Below, in pieces: positions 31,671 to 41,594 of a DNA stretch of 64,000 nt; the stretch's first letter is position 1; every line of letters begins with the position of its first letter. The translations under genes and the position numbers were made by a program. The stretch comes from Caenorhabditis remanei (taxonomy: Eukaryota > Nematoda > Chromadorea > Rhabditida > Rhabditidae): positions 1,674,001-1,738,000 of the forward strand of contig NC_071328.1 of assembly GCF_010183535.1 (NCBI RefSeq). The letters run 5' to 3'. Below the pieces are notes generated by a model. That model saw nothing but the letters and a program-made list of their open reading frames with translations. It did no database searches and had not been told where the DNA came from.

Positions 31671-34392
31671 ATGGAATCAAGCGAGTCTGCAGTGTCTTCT
31701 CTTGTCAGAAGTATTACGGTTAGTCTTATTTATGGTAGAGCGCATTTTCACAGTTCGCTCTGTAACCAACCTTATCCACGAGGACTACACGGGCTTGCGA
31801 AGTTTCTAATGTCTTAAAATTTTCGTAATTTTTCCGAATTTTAGAATTTTTTGGAAGCGATGCAAGCGCGCTCTATCTCAGTTTTCCAGAACATGTCTCT
31901 TGCTTCCAAACCAGCCGATCTCATGGATCTGGACAAAGAAGACGACGAGGTGTTCCTTCCGAAAGAGTCAACTTCCGGAGAAATCGATCAATACGCGATT
32001 CAGTTCTACGCAAAGAAGTGTGAGCAGTATCACGAGGATCCGAAGGCTTTTGCGGCGTGAGTTAAGAGATTTCAGATTCCGATAATTCAGAATATTCTAA
32101 GAAACTTTTCTTATTGACGCAAATGCTAAAAACTCAAAGTGAGCTTTGGTGGAAGAGTTTTTCCACGCGGCCGCGTACTCCTCTCGGACAAGATCATGCT
32201 CAATTCCTCTTTTCCTCATTTTTTCCAACATTTAACTACAAAAATTTGGTAGAAAACGTTGAGAAACGAGAAATCTTCAAAAATCTTGTCCGAGAGGACT
32301 ACACCGCCGCGCGGAAAAACTCTTCCACCTAGGCTTCTTTTGAGTCAAGAGAACGCGATTATTAACATATGATTCAATAATAAAAGTTTCTTAGAATTGT
32401 CTGAAGTATCGAAATCTGCAATAAGAAAAATATGAGTTCAGTCCTCTTTAAGTCAATTTTTGACGGTTTTGTCTAAAAATAGCGAATTTCAAGCTAATTT
32501 GACTGAATAATGATTCTTTCTGACGATTTTACACAACAAAGCCGCACGACAGCTCCCAGAAACTTCTTTAAAAAATTTCAGCTTCCTCCTCAACGTGGCC
32601 GGAAACCTCCGTATGATCTCCTACGCGTGTTCACCCAACGAGAACACGGATCGCAAAAAACTAGTGTCAAAAAAAGGAAAAGACCAAATAATCCACAAAA
32701 ACCCGCTCGTCTTGGCCAGACGTGGACTCATCAGATACTTTATAAGTGAACTCAAAAAGTTGGAGTCAGGGAACTCGGACGTGTTCGACAAGAACAGAGA
32801 GGGCGAGATTCAGATGAAGATGACGTGTCAGTTGTACATGTATTCCACCTATTCGTATATCTGTGAGAATGTGTATTGGGGAATGGAGGAGGCCAAGGGG
32901 TGAGTTGGAAGCTTATCTGGCTCAGACGGAACCTAAGTAAGGCGTTGCGGTCGCGTACTTGAAAAGTATGAAACATTCCCTATAACCCAATTTGGTGCAC
33001 AAAGAGATTTTCACATGTTGCGGTAGAGCGCGATTGCAAAAAAGCGTGCAATGCTGTTAGATTCGATGAAGCGCGTTTGCATAGGCACCGTTTGAATATC
33101 CAAAGTGAGCGTTAAGCTGCATATCGAATGTGTCCAGCATCGTAGCGAATTGACGGTATAGACCAATATGTGTACAACTGCGCTCTACCGAACGCCCAAA
33201 ACACACACTTTGAGCGAAAAGTTTCACTAGAGCACAATCACAATCTCAATTCCAGTCACGACAACAACCACTGCATCATGAACAAAATCCGTCGTTGGGT
33301 CTCACTAGGTGTCCAGGGAGCACTTCTCTCCAACATCATCAATCCAATATACATCACAAAAATCGTGTTGGGATCGACACCCAACATTCCCATCTTCGAT
33401 CTCTGGGTCCTTCTATTCGGCGCAATGAACTTCCAGGACCGTGAGTGTCCACCGATGGAAGCGATACCGGTAAGCTAACTTACTGGGGTATGGGATATAT
33501 GGCCGTTTGTGACGTTCGTGGTGTTCGTATGGTATACTGTAGCAAATGTTGTATATTCAAACTCTGAGTTTTAGCATGGAAATGTTATGATAGTTAATTT
33601 TAAGTCGTTGATCATTTTGGTAGTAATCCGTTTTCGCGTCAGTCAGTACCGGCGATTATTGGAGACATAGGGGTGCCGTATGTGGTACGCTTCTGTGCTC
33701 AAACTCCGAGTTCGAGTATCTCAACTTCTTACGAATCATACTTACGAACCGAACCGACGCGTAACTCCCTTAAAACGCAATGTTATGAGCTGAAAAATAT
33801 ACCAAAATGTAGATCTCGGCGAGTTCTATGTCTGTGATCCCCTTGTCTATTCGTTACTGTGCCGCGGGCCAGTTAGAATGGTAAATTTAGCAAGCTACGC
33901 GTCAGTCCGTTCCTGCAAGTATGGCATACTGTAGCAAAGATTTTGTCTAAAACCTAAAACCACGTGTCTCAACTCATAACGTCTCATACCATCCCCTAGC
34001 CAGAAACATTTCCAGAGAGACTCTCCAAACCTGGTCCTAACTCGCACCTACGTCTGGTACCTCGGATTGAGCAACCTTGACATCATCGGAGCAGACGGAA
34101 GACTCGAGCCAGAAGGCAAGGGATCCACTATCTGCAAACAGGAGATCTTCAAGGCGTATCTGAAATTGGGAGCCGCTAACAAGTCGGCTCTAAAGTACTC
34201 GCGAGCTAAGAAGAAGGCTGGTCACTATCAGTACATGAAAAAGTTGCTCTATAAGAAGGTAGGCGTGGCTTAGAATTGTCAAATTGTCAAAAATTACGTA
34301 AATTCCAGTGGGAGACCGAGAACAATGGAAAATGGTTGCGTAAGAAGAGTAACAAGGCGGACAAGTTCTGGGTGGAGCTGAAACGTTTGTAA
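31671..34392 (+). CDS. ADAR-type adenosine-deaminase-fold protein with lost catalytic residues, 6 exons
   Basis: Exons 31671-31718, 31845-32056, 32582-32899, 33256-33469, 34016-34258 and 34309-34392 give 372 residues. From about residue 85 it follows the A_deamin fold of ADAR/ADAT1 enzymes: VLARRGLIRYFISEL, then IRRWVSLGVQGALLSN, IINPIYITKIVLGS and, near the end, the KYSRAKKKAGHYQYMKKLL helix. In active enzymes the first motif is preceded by the zinc/proton-shuttle HAE; here those positions are N127-P128-L129. The PCG motif that supplies a zinc Cys is replaced in STYSYIC, and only the last Cys (C199 in NHCIMNK) is kept. No double-stranded RNA-binding domain is found in the first 85 residues. 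It therefore looks like a pseudoenzyme, possibly a regulator like ADR-1 or ADAD proteins. Exon 4 has two possible donors (33440 and 33469). Only 33469 keeps the frame. Confidence 0.8.
32067..32417. repeat. Foldback element (copy 2) in intron 2 of the ADAR-like gene
   Basis: The arms AGATTTCAGATTCCGATAAT..GAGCTTTGGTGGAAGAGTTT..CCTCTCGGACAAGAT are answered by ATCTTGTCCGAGAGGACTAC..AAAACTCTTCCACC..TATCGAAATCT. Same family as 5374-5684. Confidence 0.7.
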
Positions 34393-35144
34393 TTTCGATT
34401 TAAGCTTCGCCCCCAAATATTTTTTGTCATATCCAGCGTCCTACTTGCGTTTTGGAGGCGGGGCTTAAAAGTTTGATCATAATTTTGAGATTTTTCATTT
34501 CCATTATATACCTAACTTCCATTTTTTGCTTAAATAATCAAGTACTGAATAGCGCGCTCTACTAGACTCGGCGGCAAAATCGGATTTGAAATTTGCTGCA
34601 TCATTGTGATCTTTTGATACGGCGCCTAATCGGTGACTCTATTTTTTACTATTAGCTCGGCACGCTTCTTACAACTGCGCTCCACCGAAATGTTTTCGAA
34701 AAATGTCTCTTTTTCCGAATCTATCAATTTCGCACGCAGTTTTCTTTGGTTTCAGTGAAGCGCGGTTGTAAGAAGCGTGATTTCAGTTTTTTTTCGAATT
34801 TCGCGGCAAAAATTTCGCTATTATCCACCGAGCGCGGTTTTTCTTAGTTCCCCCTCCCTCCAATGTGATATAAAAATATACCTTTTGTGATACTATTTAA
34901 TGCTACTGTGATTTTTTCCTTCTAACACTTTGATCTCTCCACTACATTCTAACATTGCTATATTCCATGTATAAATATTTTGGTTTGAAAAACGATTTTG
35001 ACTTGACAATCCTGTGGCTCGCGGTGCTATTGAATAATGATTTTTAGTTTTTTAGTAACATTTGTGTGTAGCATACAAAAATATCATGCAATTCATTTAT
35101 CAAAGGAACGGGACATTATTTCTGAATAGATGACGTCATTTCAT
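34393..35144. other. Intergenic stretch between the ADAR-like gene and the defensin cluster
   Basis: No gene is seen. A foldback at 34663-34798 has arms CACGCTTCTTACAACTGCGC and GCGCGGTTGTAAGAAGCGTG. Confidence 0.6.
34663..34798. repeat. Foldback with CGCTTCTTACAACTGCGCTC arms
   Basis: The 5' arm CACGCTTCTTACAACTGCGC pairs with GCGCGGTTGTAAGAAGCGTG at the 3' side. It is of the same family as 22640-22745 and 24366-24486. Confidence 0.7.
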
Positions 35145-35396
35145 TCACCGTCCGATCCAAGAGGCACACGAACATCCTCTAGCCCATCGGTGGCAATGAC
35201 CAGATTCATATCCATTGTTACGACAGATAATTCGACAGAATCTGTCTATACATGGCCCTGAAATCAAAATCAAAATCAAGAATTTGATGATCTGTGTGAA
35301 TAAACTGCACAAACCTCTAATTTCCGAACCAGCCATAGTAATACAGCTGAATACAGCCAACACGAGAAGAACATAGAGAAGATTTTGGGTCTTCAT
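35145..35396 (-). CDS. Divergent drosomycin-like defensin, locus A
   Basis: Exons (minus) 35396-35315 and 35257-35145 give 64 residues. Residues 1 to about 22 are a signal peptide (MKTQNLLYVLLVLAVFS..). The mature part has six cysteines with spacing C-x4-C-x3-C-x9-C-x6-C-x-C, one residue shorter in the first loop than all other members, and ends with SWIGR instead of the usual CWCDT-type end. It keeps the CSab signature (CxxxC, GHC, CxC). The phase-1 intron after the RG codon is in the same place as in the other twelve. The intron is 57 bases and in frame, so retention would give a longer protein. It is the outermost member and the only unpaired one. An antifungal role is inferred from the family. 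Confidence 0.85.
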   Translation of the reverse strand: MKTQNLLYVLLVLAVFSCITMAGSEIRGLCSLFTQIIKFLILILISGPCIDRFCRIICRNNGYESGHCHRWARGCSCASWIGR

Positions 35397-35949
35397 GTTG
35401 AATGAGAATTCTGGAAGCTTCTCTCATTTCGACTTGCGTATTTAAGCGAATGAAACCGGAACTGATCGCCCGACTGGTCGGATGATAAAACTAGAGTGAT
35501 ATTTTCAATGTTTACAGTGTCATTACCCTTTACAGTTTCCTTTCTCTTCCGACTGTATCATGTGACACACTTTTCCACTTTTTGGACTGTAACTTTCCGG
35601 TTGATGTCAGTGCTGAAACTATGTCTTGACTATGTTTGCGAACGGTATACAGTTGACAATTTTGCAGCCAATTGAGTCGCCGCTCAGCCAAATTGCGTGT
35701 TTACATTCTGGATGAACAATAGGGAGTTAATTCTTTCGAATAGAGCTCACCTTTTTTTCCATGTTCCGCTCGTTAATCGGAGGTTTTACGAAATTAATGT
35801 TTTTTTTGCATTTCAGGTTAAGAGTAACCGTTGACTATGCCGGTATATGTTTTATTGGGTTAAATAGGAAATTATAGTACAGTTTTACAGGAATCACACA
35901 ACATTGCTTTCACTAAACATTGTTCTTGTTAAACAGCAACTCCAAGGAT

Positions 35950-36197
35950 TTACGTGTCACACCAACAAGCTCCACCCCAACGGCTGCAATGACCAGCTTT
36001 GTAGCCTTCGTCCTTACAAACACCGTTGCAATTGTTGTCCGACCAACATGGTCCTGAAAAAGGTATTTATATAATTAACTCAATTAAAAATAACAATTAA
36101 AAATAGACAAACCTTTGAAGTTTCCACTCATGACATCAGCCAGAGTCATTGTGCTGAATACAGCCAACAGGACAAAAAGATAGAGAAGAGAATTCAT
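35950..36197 (-). CDS. Drosomycin-type defensin (cremycin-like), locus B
   Basis: Exons (minus) 36197-36113 and 36053-35950 give 62 residues. The signal peptide MNSLLYLFVLLAVFSTMTLA is followed by a mature peptide starting DVMSGNFKGPC. Cysteine spacing is C-x5-C-x3-C-x9-C-x6-C-x-C, with NCNGVCKDEGYKAGHC in the helix region. Compared with fly drosomycin it lacks the first and last cysteines, so three rather than four disulfides are expected. It is head-to-head with locus C (333-base gap) and a TATTTATATGGG box lies upstream. Likely a secreted antifungal peptide. Confidence 0.92.
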
Positions 36198-36530
36198 AAT
36201 TATGAAGAATTATACTTTAAACTTGAGCAACGTTTCTATTTATATGGGAACTATATAGCATGTTGTTATGATTTAAAATTGCTCACGAGTTATCATCCTG
36301 TATTTTTGAAAACGAAACCAAACATGAAAATCGGATAACATGTCATGTTTAGGTGTTTCATCGACAGCTCTGCAAACTTTAATCCAAACTGTTTCCATGC
36401 AATTCGTCACCTTTATTTTTGTGAACACTGAGACATGTGTTATATGATGTTAAACTTGTTTGCACTAATCCAGAAGTTTTCCATATAAATAGAAGCGTTG
36501 CTCATGTTGAAAGTACAAGTCTTCATAATT
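36198..36530. promoter_or_regulatory. Shared upstream region of defensin loci B and C
   Basis: The 333 bases separate two start codons on opposite strands. TATA-type boxes face outwards: TATTTATATGG near 36238 for locus B and CCATATAAATAG near 36481 for locus C. The half next to C (GTGAACACTGAGACATGTGT, then TTTGCACTAATCCAGAAG) recurs almost unchanged before loci H and M, so it is a conserved promoter module. Confidence 0.7.
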
Positions 36531-36765
36531 ATGAATTCTCTTCTCTATCTTTTCGTCCTGTTGGCTGTATTCAGCACAATGACTCTGGCTGATGTCATGA
36601 GTGGAAACTTTAAAGGTTTGACTGTTTTAATTGAGTAAATTATATAATTTATAATTTTCAGGACCATGTTACTCGGACAGCAATTGTGCAGGCGTTTGTA
36701 AGGACGAAGGCTACAAGGATGGACATTGCAGCTACTGGAGTGGAGCCTGCTGGTGTGACACCTAA
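36531..36765 (+). CDS. Drosomycin-type defensin (cremycin-like), locus C
   Basis: Exons 36531-36615 and 36662-36765 give 62 residues. The signal peptide is the same as in locus B. The mature peptide DVMSGNFKGPCYSDSNC.. has six cysteines with C-x5-C-x3-C-x9-C-x6-C-x-C spacing and ends CWCDT. A canonical TTTTCAG acceptor precedes exon 2 and an AATAAA signal follows the stop at about 36788. The mature sequence is the same as that encoded by the exon 2 of broken locus H, and differs from I and M by one residue (SYW versus SFW). Confidence 0.93.
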
Positions 36766-36974
36766 ATCATTAAACGTTGTTTTTTGTAAATAAAATATAA
36801 GCATCAAAATGGTGTACTTATAACAAACAAATAAGAAGTTCGTTTTACAATATCAAAACTGACACGGGAGTAGAATGATGAAAGCCTGTAATATGTTTTA
36901 TTCAATCAAATAAGAAATTATAAAGATTAAAAATATTTGATGAATCAACATTGTTCTTGAGTCGAACAGCACAT

Positions 36975-37219
36975 TTATGTGTCACACCAACAAGCTCCTC
37001 CCCAACGGCTGCAATGACCAGATTTGTAGCCCTCATCCCGACAAACGCCGTTACAATTACTGTCATGATAGCATGGTCCTGAAAATTTTTATTATGGGGG
37101 ACGGTTTACTCAACTGGATAAGGCAAACCTTTGAAATGTCCACTTTTGACATCAGCCAAAACCATGGTGCTGAATACAGCCAGTAGGACAGAAACATAAA
37201 GAAGAGTGTGGAGCTTCAT
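36975..37219 (-). CDS. Drosomycin-type defensin (cremycin-like), locus D
   Basis: Exons (minus) 37219-37129 and 37078-36975 give 64 residues. The signal peptide MKLHTLLYVSVLLAVFSTMV is followed by DVKSGHFKGPCYHDSNC and NGVCRDEGYKSGHC. Cysteine spacing is the family standard. It is head-to-head with locus E (381-base gap), its closest relative in this cluster, so D and E look like an inverted duplicate pair. Confidence 0.92.
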
Positions 37220-37600
37220 AATTGAATACTGAATCGAGCTTATTGAAGTATTTGCAGACGCTGTATTTATACGAGAAATAATTTAAAAACATGTTTTTGA
37301 AGCTCAAACTGATAAAGTAAAAAAAATATGCTTAGTTGTCATGAAAAGAGGAAAAAAGGAACAAATGAGTACTGTTTACTGAATTCTATGAAAAAACGTA
37401 ATAACAATCCATGCTTATCAGTCAAAAATATTCATGACTATTCAGCAGAGCCGTGCGGAAGTAAAGACGGAAATAAGCCGGAAGGAAAAATAGAAATGCG
37501 TGAACAGTTAGTTTGAGCTTTAAAAACATGTTTTTGAAATTTTTCTGGTATAAATACGGCGGCTGGAAATATTTTAATAAGCTCGATTGTGTGTTCAATC
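37220..37600. promoter_or_regulatory. Shared upstream region of defensin loci D and E
   Basis: Boxes TGTATTTATACGAG (about 37261, for D) and GGTATAAATACGGC (about 37547, for E) point outwards. The middle contains CAGAGCCGTGCGGAAGTAAA (about 37445), a one-ended remnant of the hAT-like family CAGAGCTGTGCGGAA found at 25.4 and 53.2 kb. Confidence 0.65.
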
Positions 37601-37845
37601 ATGAAGTTCCACACACTTCTTTATGTTCTTGTCCTGTTGACTGTATTCAGCACCATGGCTTTGGCTGATGTCAAAAGTGGACACTACAAAGGTTTGCCTT
37701 ATTTAGTTGAGTTAACCGACCCCCATAATGAAAGTTTTGAGGACCATGCTACCATGACGAGAATTGTAACGGCGTTTGTCGGGATGAGGGCTACAAATCT
37801 GGTCACTGCAGCCGTTGGGGAGGAGCTTGTTGGTGCGACACATAA
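37601..37845 (+). CDS. Drosomycin-type defensin (cremycin-like), locus E, with unusual splice acceptor
   Basis: Exons 37601-37691 and 37742-37845 give 64 residues: a signal peptide MKFHTLLYVLVLLTVFSTMA, then DVKSGHYKGPCYHDENC and the usual six-cysteine pattern ending CWCDT. The acceptor reads AGTTTTGAG instead of the TTTTCAG or TTCTTCAG used by its sisters, so exon 2 use may be reduced. Reading through the intron keeps an open frame of 100 codons from an upstream ATG but destroys the cysteine pattern, so I take the spliced form as real. Confidence 0.85.
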
Positions 37846-38126
37846 ATTTGCAATTGAAGTAGAAGAAAGCCACGTTATCAAATGTATATAGAAACAACTG
37901 TATAATCTGTTATTGAACTGAATAAAACATATAACTGGCTCTCATCATTATTTTCTACTGCCGTGTCGGTTCTGAAATTGAAAAAAGTCTTCTTATCTAG
38001 ATTCAAATTTCGATTTTTTAACATTTATAAATATCATAAAATATTAGAACAGTGGTAATGATAAACTTGTAAACGGGCACAAATTGAGAATAGTAAAACG
38101 GAAACAGACGGCAGAATACGATATGT

Positions 38127-38487
38127 CTATAATGCACACCAACATGCTCCGCCAAAATAGTTGCAATGACCAGATACATATCCCTCGTCACGACAGATGG
38201 CTCGACAGTTTGAATATGACCAGCATTGTCCTAAAAATAATAGGTACCGTAAGCATGTATTAGAAAATGTAGCCTCTTGTAAAACGGCTTAGTTCTTGAA
38301 GGTTTGAAAAAGAAGCTCTCAAGACGCGTCTTGTCAGGGTCCTCGAACTATACATGGAGGTTTTACGGTATACAATTTATCATCTTAAATTGAACAAACC
38401 TCTGTAATTTCGACTTATGACATCAGCCAGAGTAATTGTGCTGAATACAGCGAACAGAACCAAAAGATAGAGAATAGAAGATTTCAT
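38127..38487 (-). CDS. Drosomycin-type defensin (cremycin-like), locus F
   Basis: Exons (minus) 38487-38400 and 38230-38127 give 63 residues. The signal peptide MKSSILYLLVLFAVFSTITL is followed by DVISRNYRGQCWSYSNC and RAICRDEGYVSGHC. Standard spacing, with the end CWCAL. The 169-base intron carries a small foldback (ACCGTAA..TTACGGT). Its mirror copy is locus K at 41.19 kb. Confidence 0.92.
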
Positions 38488-38763
38488 GCTTCTGGAAGTT
38501 TCTCATTCCGACTTTAGGAGTTAACGTATTTATATGGGAATAAGTTGTTTATTCATTTATCTGTCTTTTCAAAGGTCGTCATTACTTCCTTCTGTTCCTG
38601 ACAAACTATGTGATAAGATCGGAAAGGGCACTGATAAGAAACAATAGCTAAATGACACCGGAAGATTACTTTCCTAGCTTATCATTTGTGAAACCAAAAG
38701 TTCAATCATCATTTCCGATTTTTTTAAATATAAATACGCTTTTATTGAAATAAGAAGTCAACC
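38488..38763. promoter_or_regulatory. Shared upstream region of defensin loci F and G
   Basis: This 276-base divergent region has CGTATTTATATGGG (about 38526) for F and AATATAAATACGC (about 38728) for G. It is the inverted copy of 40916-41191 between J and K, of exactly the same length. It contains GACACCGGAAGATTAC and CTTATCA motifs that could be GATA-type sites (inference). Confidence 0.7.
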
Positions 38764-39015
38764 ATGAATTCCAATACTCTTATCTGCGTTATCCTCCTGT
38801 TGGCTGTCTTCAGTACAATCACTTTGGCTGATGTCATCAGTTCTAACTTCAGAGGTTTGTGATCCTCTTTTAAATAACCTAATTACTTTCTAATTACCTA
38901 ATTACTTCCAGGACTCTGTTATTTCTCCTCCAACTGTCGTGGAGTCTGTCGTGGAGAGGGTTTTGTATCTGGACATTGCAGCTATTGGGGTGGTGCATGC
39001 TGGTGCTCTGCATAA
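38764..39015 (+). CDS. Drosomycin-type defensin (cremycin-like), locus G
   Basis: Exons 38764-38854 and 38912-39015 give 64 residues. The signal peptide MNSNTLICVILLLAVFSTIT leads into DVISSNFRGLCYFSSNC and RGVCRGEGFVSGHC; the end is CWCSA. Standard cysteine spacing. Its mirror copy is locus J. Confidence 0.92.
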
Positions 39016-39330
39016 ACACGAAATGTGGTTTGAAGCAGTAAAATAAGATTTTTCTAACTTTTATTCATTTTCTGTAACAATTATTTTGATTTTTCTAAAA
39101 TGATTACCTAATCTATTATTTTATGCTGGAGACTCAAATAAATTATGACTGATTCTGATTTTCTCGGTTTCCGTTAAAACTGAAATTAAAGAACATGTGC
39201 TTTAATTATACAAGGTGGAGAATGACTGTGTTTAAGATTGATTTTCTTATACTGTCAGAAGGGGATGCCAGTTTATATTTTATTTATTTATATTATTGCA
39301 TTTACAAGTGTACAAAAATGTTGCAGTGAT

Positions 39331-39520
39331 TTATGTGTCACACCAGCATGCACCACTCCAGTAGCTGCAATGCCCATCCTTGTAGCCCTCGTCCTTACAG
39401 ACACCTGCACAGTTGCTGTCCGAATAACATGGTCCTGAAGAAGGTAATTATTTAATTAACTCAATTAACTCAATTAGACAAACCTTTGAAGTTTCCACTC
39501 ATGCCATCAGCCTCTCCTAT
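39331..39520 (-). pseudogene. Broken defensin, locus H: signal peptide and normal start deleted
   Basis: Exon 2 (39434-39331) is intact and encodes the same mature peptide as locus C. The donor at 39484 and the DG.MSGNFK end of exon 1 are also present. Going upstream, the coding sequence stops at GGCTGATG and joins directly to the TATA region (CCATATAAATAG) that should lie about 100 bases further away. The start codon and almost all of the signal peptide are therefore gone by a clean deletion. An internal in-frame ATG (39502) remains, but a product from it would lack a secretion signal. The promoter module beyond is still nearly identical to that of locus M. Confidence 0.85.
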
Positions 39521-39825
39521 TTATATGGAAAACTTCTGGATTAGTGAAAACAAGTTTAACATCATATAACACATGTCTGAGTGTTGACAAAAATAAAGGT
39601 GACGAATTGAATAATAATATGGTCAGACTGTTCAGGAAAAGAGTTTGCATAGCTGTCACTGACTTTTACAAAAACATCTGAACATGTTCTCTGTAAATAA
39701 TCTACTTTTTTCATGTTTGGTTTCATTTGATATCTCGTGAGCAACTTTAAATCATAACAACATGCTACAGACTTCCCATATAAATAGGAGCGTTACTCAT
39801 GTTAAAAGTATAAGTTCTCATAATT
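39521..39825. promoter_or_regulatory. Shared upstream region of loci H and I
   Basis: CCATATAAATAGGAG near 39776 serves locus I. The opposite box for H is at about 39519-39527. The H side (CAGTGTTCA-like, GACATGTGTTATATGATGTT on the minus strand) is the same module as upstream of C and M. Confidence 0.6.
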
Positions 39826-40063
39826 ATGAATTCTCTTCTCTATCTTTTCGTCCTGTTGGCTGTATTCAGCACAATGACTCTGGCTGATGTCATGAGTGGA
39901 AACTTCAAAGGTTTGTCTGATTGAGTTAATTGAGTTAATTAAATAATTACCTTCTTCAGGACCATGTTACTCGGACAGCAATTGTGCAGGTGTTTGTAAG
40001 GACGAGGGCTACAAGGATGGACATTGCAGCTTCTGGAGTGGAGCCTGCTGGTGTGACACTTAA
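39826..40063 (+). CDS. Drosomycin-type defensin (cremycin-like), locus I
   Basis: Exons 39826-39910 and 39960-40063 give 62 residues. The signal peptide matches loci B, C and M. The mature peptide has GPCYSDSNCAGVCKDEGY and then SFWSGACWCDT. It encodes the same protein as locus M, so the two are recent copies or are kept alike by gene conversion. AATAAA follows at about 40152. Confidence 0.93.
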
Positions 40064-40658
40064 ATCTTTGGAGTTGATACCAAAGAACAAGTTTAAATAA
40101 TCAAATTATTCAATTTTCTTCTTACATTTGCGAATTTTTTCATTTGAGCGAATAAAATATATACCGGCATCATCATGTTGAATTCACAAACATATGCAAC
40201 TTACTACTTGCACCATCACTGCAAAAAACTGCGAATAAATGCCAGACTTTGTCCCTTAAGAGCCCACAATTGCAGCTATTTTTTTCAAGACAACGTTTCA
40301 TTCAGATACCGTAAATACTGTAATTGAAACACATCTTAATTAGAAGCCAACCTGTAATATATGTAGCTCCCATTTTGCCATTTTCGCATTTTTCAGTATT
40401 TTGTTAGAGTACGAGTAGACTAAATCCCAGTTTGAAAAACTTGAGCACACCCAAAAGACCCCTTGAAAATTGAAGCACATGTTCTTTACTTACAGATTAA
40501 ACGGAAACCGAGAAAATCAGAATCACACATTATTTATTAAGTCTCCAGCATATAAGAATAGAATAGGCAATCATTTTAGAAAAATCAAAATAATTGTTAC
40601 AGAAAATGAATTAGAATCATAAAAATAGTATTGTTCTGTTTTAAACCGCATTTCGTAT

Positions 40659-40915
40659 TCATACAGAGCACCAACATGCACCACCCCAATAGCTGCAATG
40701 TCCAGATACAAAACCCTCTCCACGACAGACTCCTCGACAGTTGGAGGAGAAATAACAGAGTCCTGGAAGTGATTATGTTAGTTAATTAGAAAGTAATAAG
40801 GTTATTTAAAAGAGGATCACAAACCTCTGAAGTTAGAACTGATGACATCAGCCAAAGTGATTGTACTGAAGACAGCCAACAGGAGGAGAAGATAGAGAAA
40901 AGTATTGGAATTCAT
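40659..40915 (-). CDS. Drosomycin-type defensin (cremycin-like), locus J
   Basis: Exons (minus) 40915-40825 and 40762-40659 give 64 residues. The signal peptide MNSNTFLYLLLLLAVFSTIT precedes DVISSNFRGLCYFSSNC; the end is CWCSV. The mature part differs from mirror locus G only in the last residue, whereas the signal peptides differ more (TFLYLLL versus TLICVIL). Confidence 0.92.
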
Positions 40916-41191
40916 GGTTGACTTCTTATTTCAATAAAAGCGTATTTATATCAAACAAAATCGGAAATGATGCTTGAACTTTTGGTTTCTCTATAGATAA
41001 GCTAGGAAAGTAATCTTCCGGTGTCATTTAGCTATTGTTTCTTATCAGTGTCCTTTCCGAGCTTATCACTTAGTTTATCAGGAACAGAAGGAAGGAATGA
41101 CGACCTTTGAAAAGACAGATAAATGAATAAACAACTTATTTCCATATAAATACGTTAACCGTTCAAGTCGGAATGAGAAACTTCCAGAAGC
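40916..41191. promoter_or_regulatory. Shared upstream region of defensin loci J and K
   Basis: This is the inverted copy of 38488-38763, with the same length of 276 bases. CGTATTTATATCAAAC (about 40943) faces J and CCATATAAATACG (about 41141) faces K. Confidence 0.7.
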
Positions 41192-41594
41192 ATGAAATCT
41201 TCTATTCTCTATCTTCTCATCTTGTTGACTGTACTCAGCACAATGACTTTGGCTGATGTCGTCAGCAGAAATTACAGAGGTATGTTCAATATGATCAGGG
41301 TTGAGTGTAATTCCGCTTTCCGCCTTCCACATAGAGGATATCAGCTTGAATAAGTTGTTTGTCTACTCAAATTTACTGTAATTTTTGGAGACTTTTCTAA
41401 CAAAAAACTATCAATTTTTACCAATCAACAAACAAAATTTAACACAAATACCTTTTTCTAATAAATGGTTACGGTACCTATTGCTTTCAGGACAATGTTG
41501 GTCATATTCAAACTGTCGAGCCGTCTGTCGTGACGAGAGATATGTATCTGGTCATTGCAACTATTTCGGCGGAGCGTGTTGGTGTGCATCATAG
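41192..41594 (+). CDS. Drosomycin-type defensin (cremycin-like), locus K
   Basis: Exons 41192-41279 and 41491-41594 give 63 residues. The signal peptide MKSSILYLLILLTVLSTMTL precedes DVVSRNYRGQCWSYSNC and RAVCRDERYVSGHC; the end is CWCAS. The intron is 211 bases, longer than in its sisters, because it contains a one-sided remnant of the TTCCGCC-type hAT-like element (ATCAGGGTTGAGTG, then TTCCGCTTTCCGCCTTCC) and its usual neighbour sequence. Confidence 0.92.
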
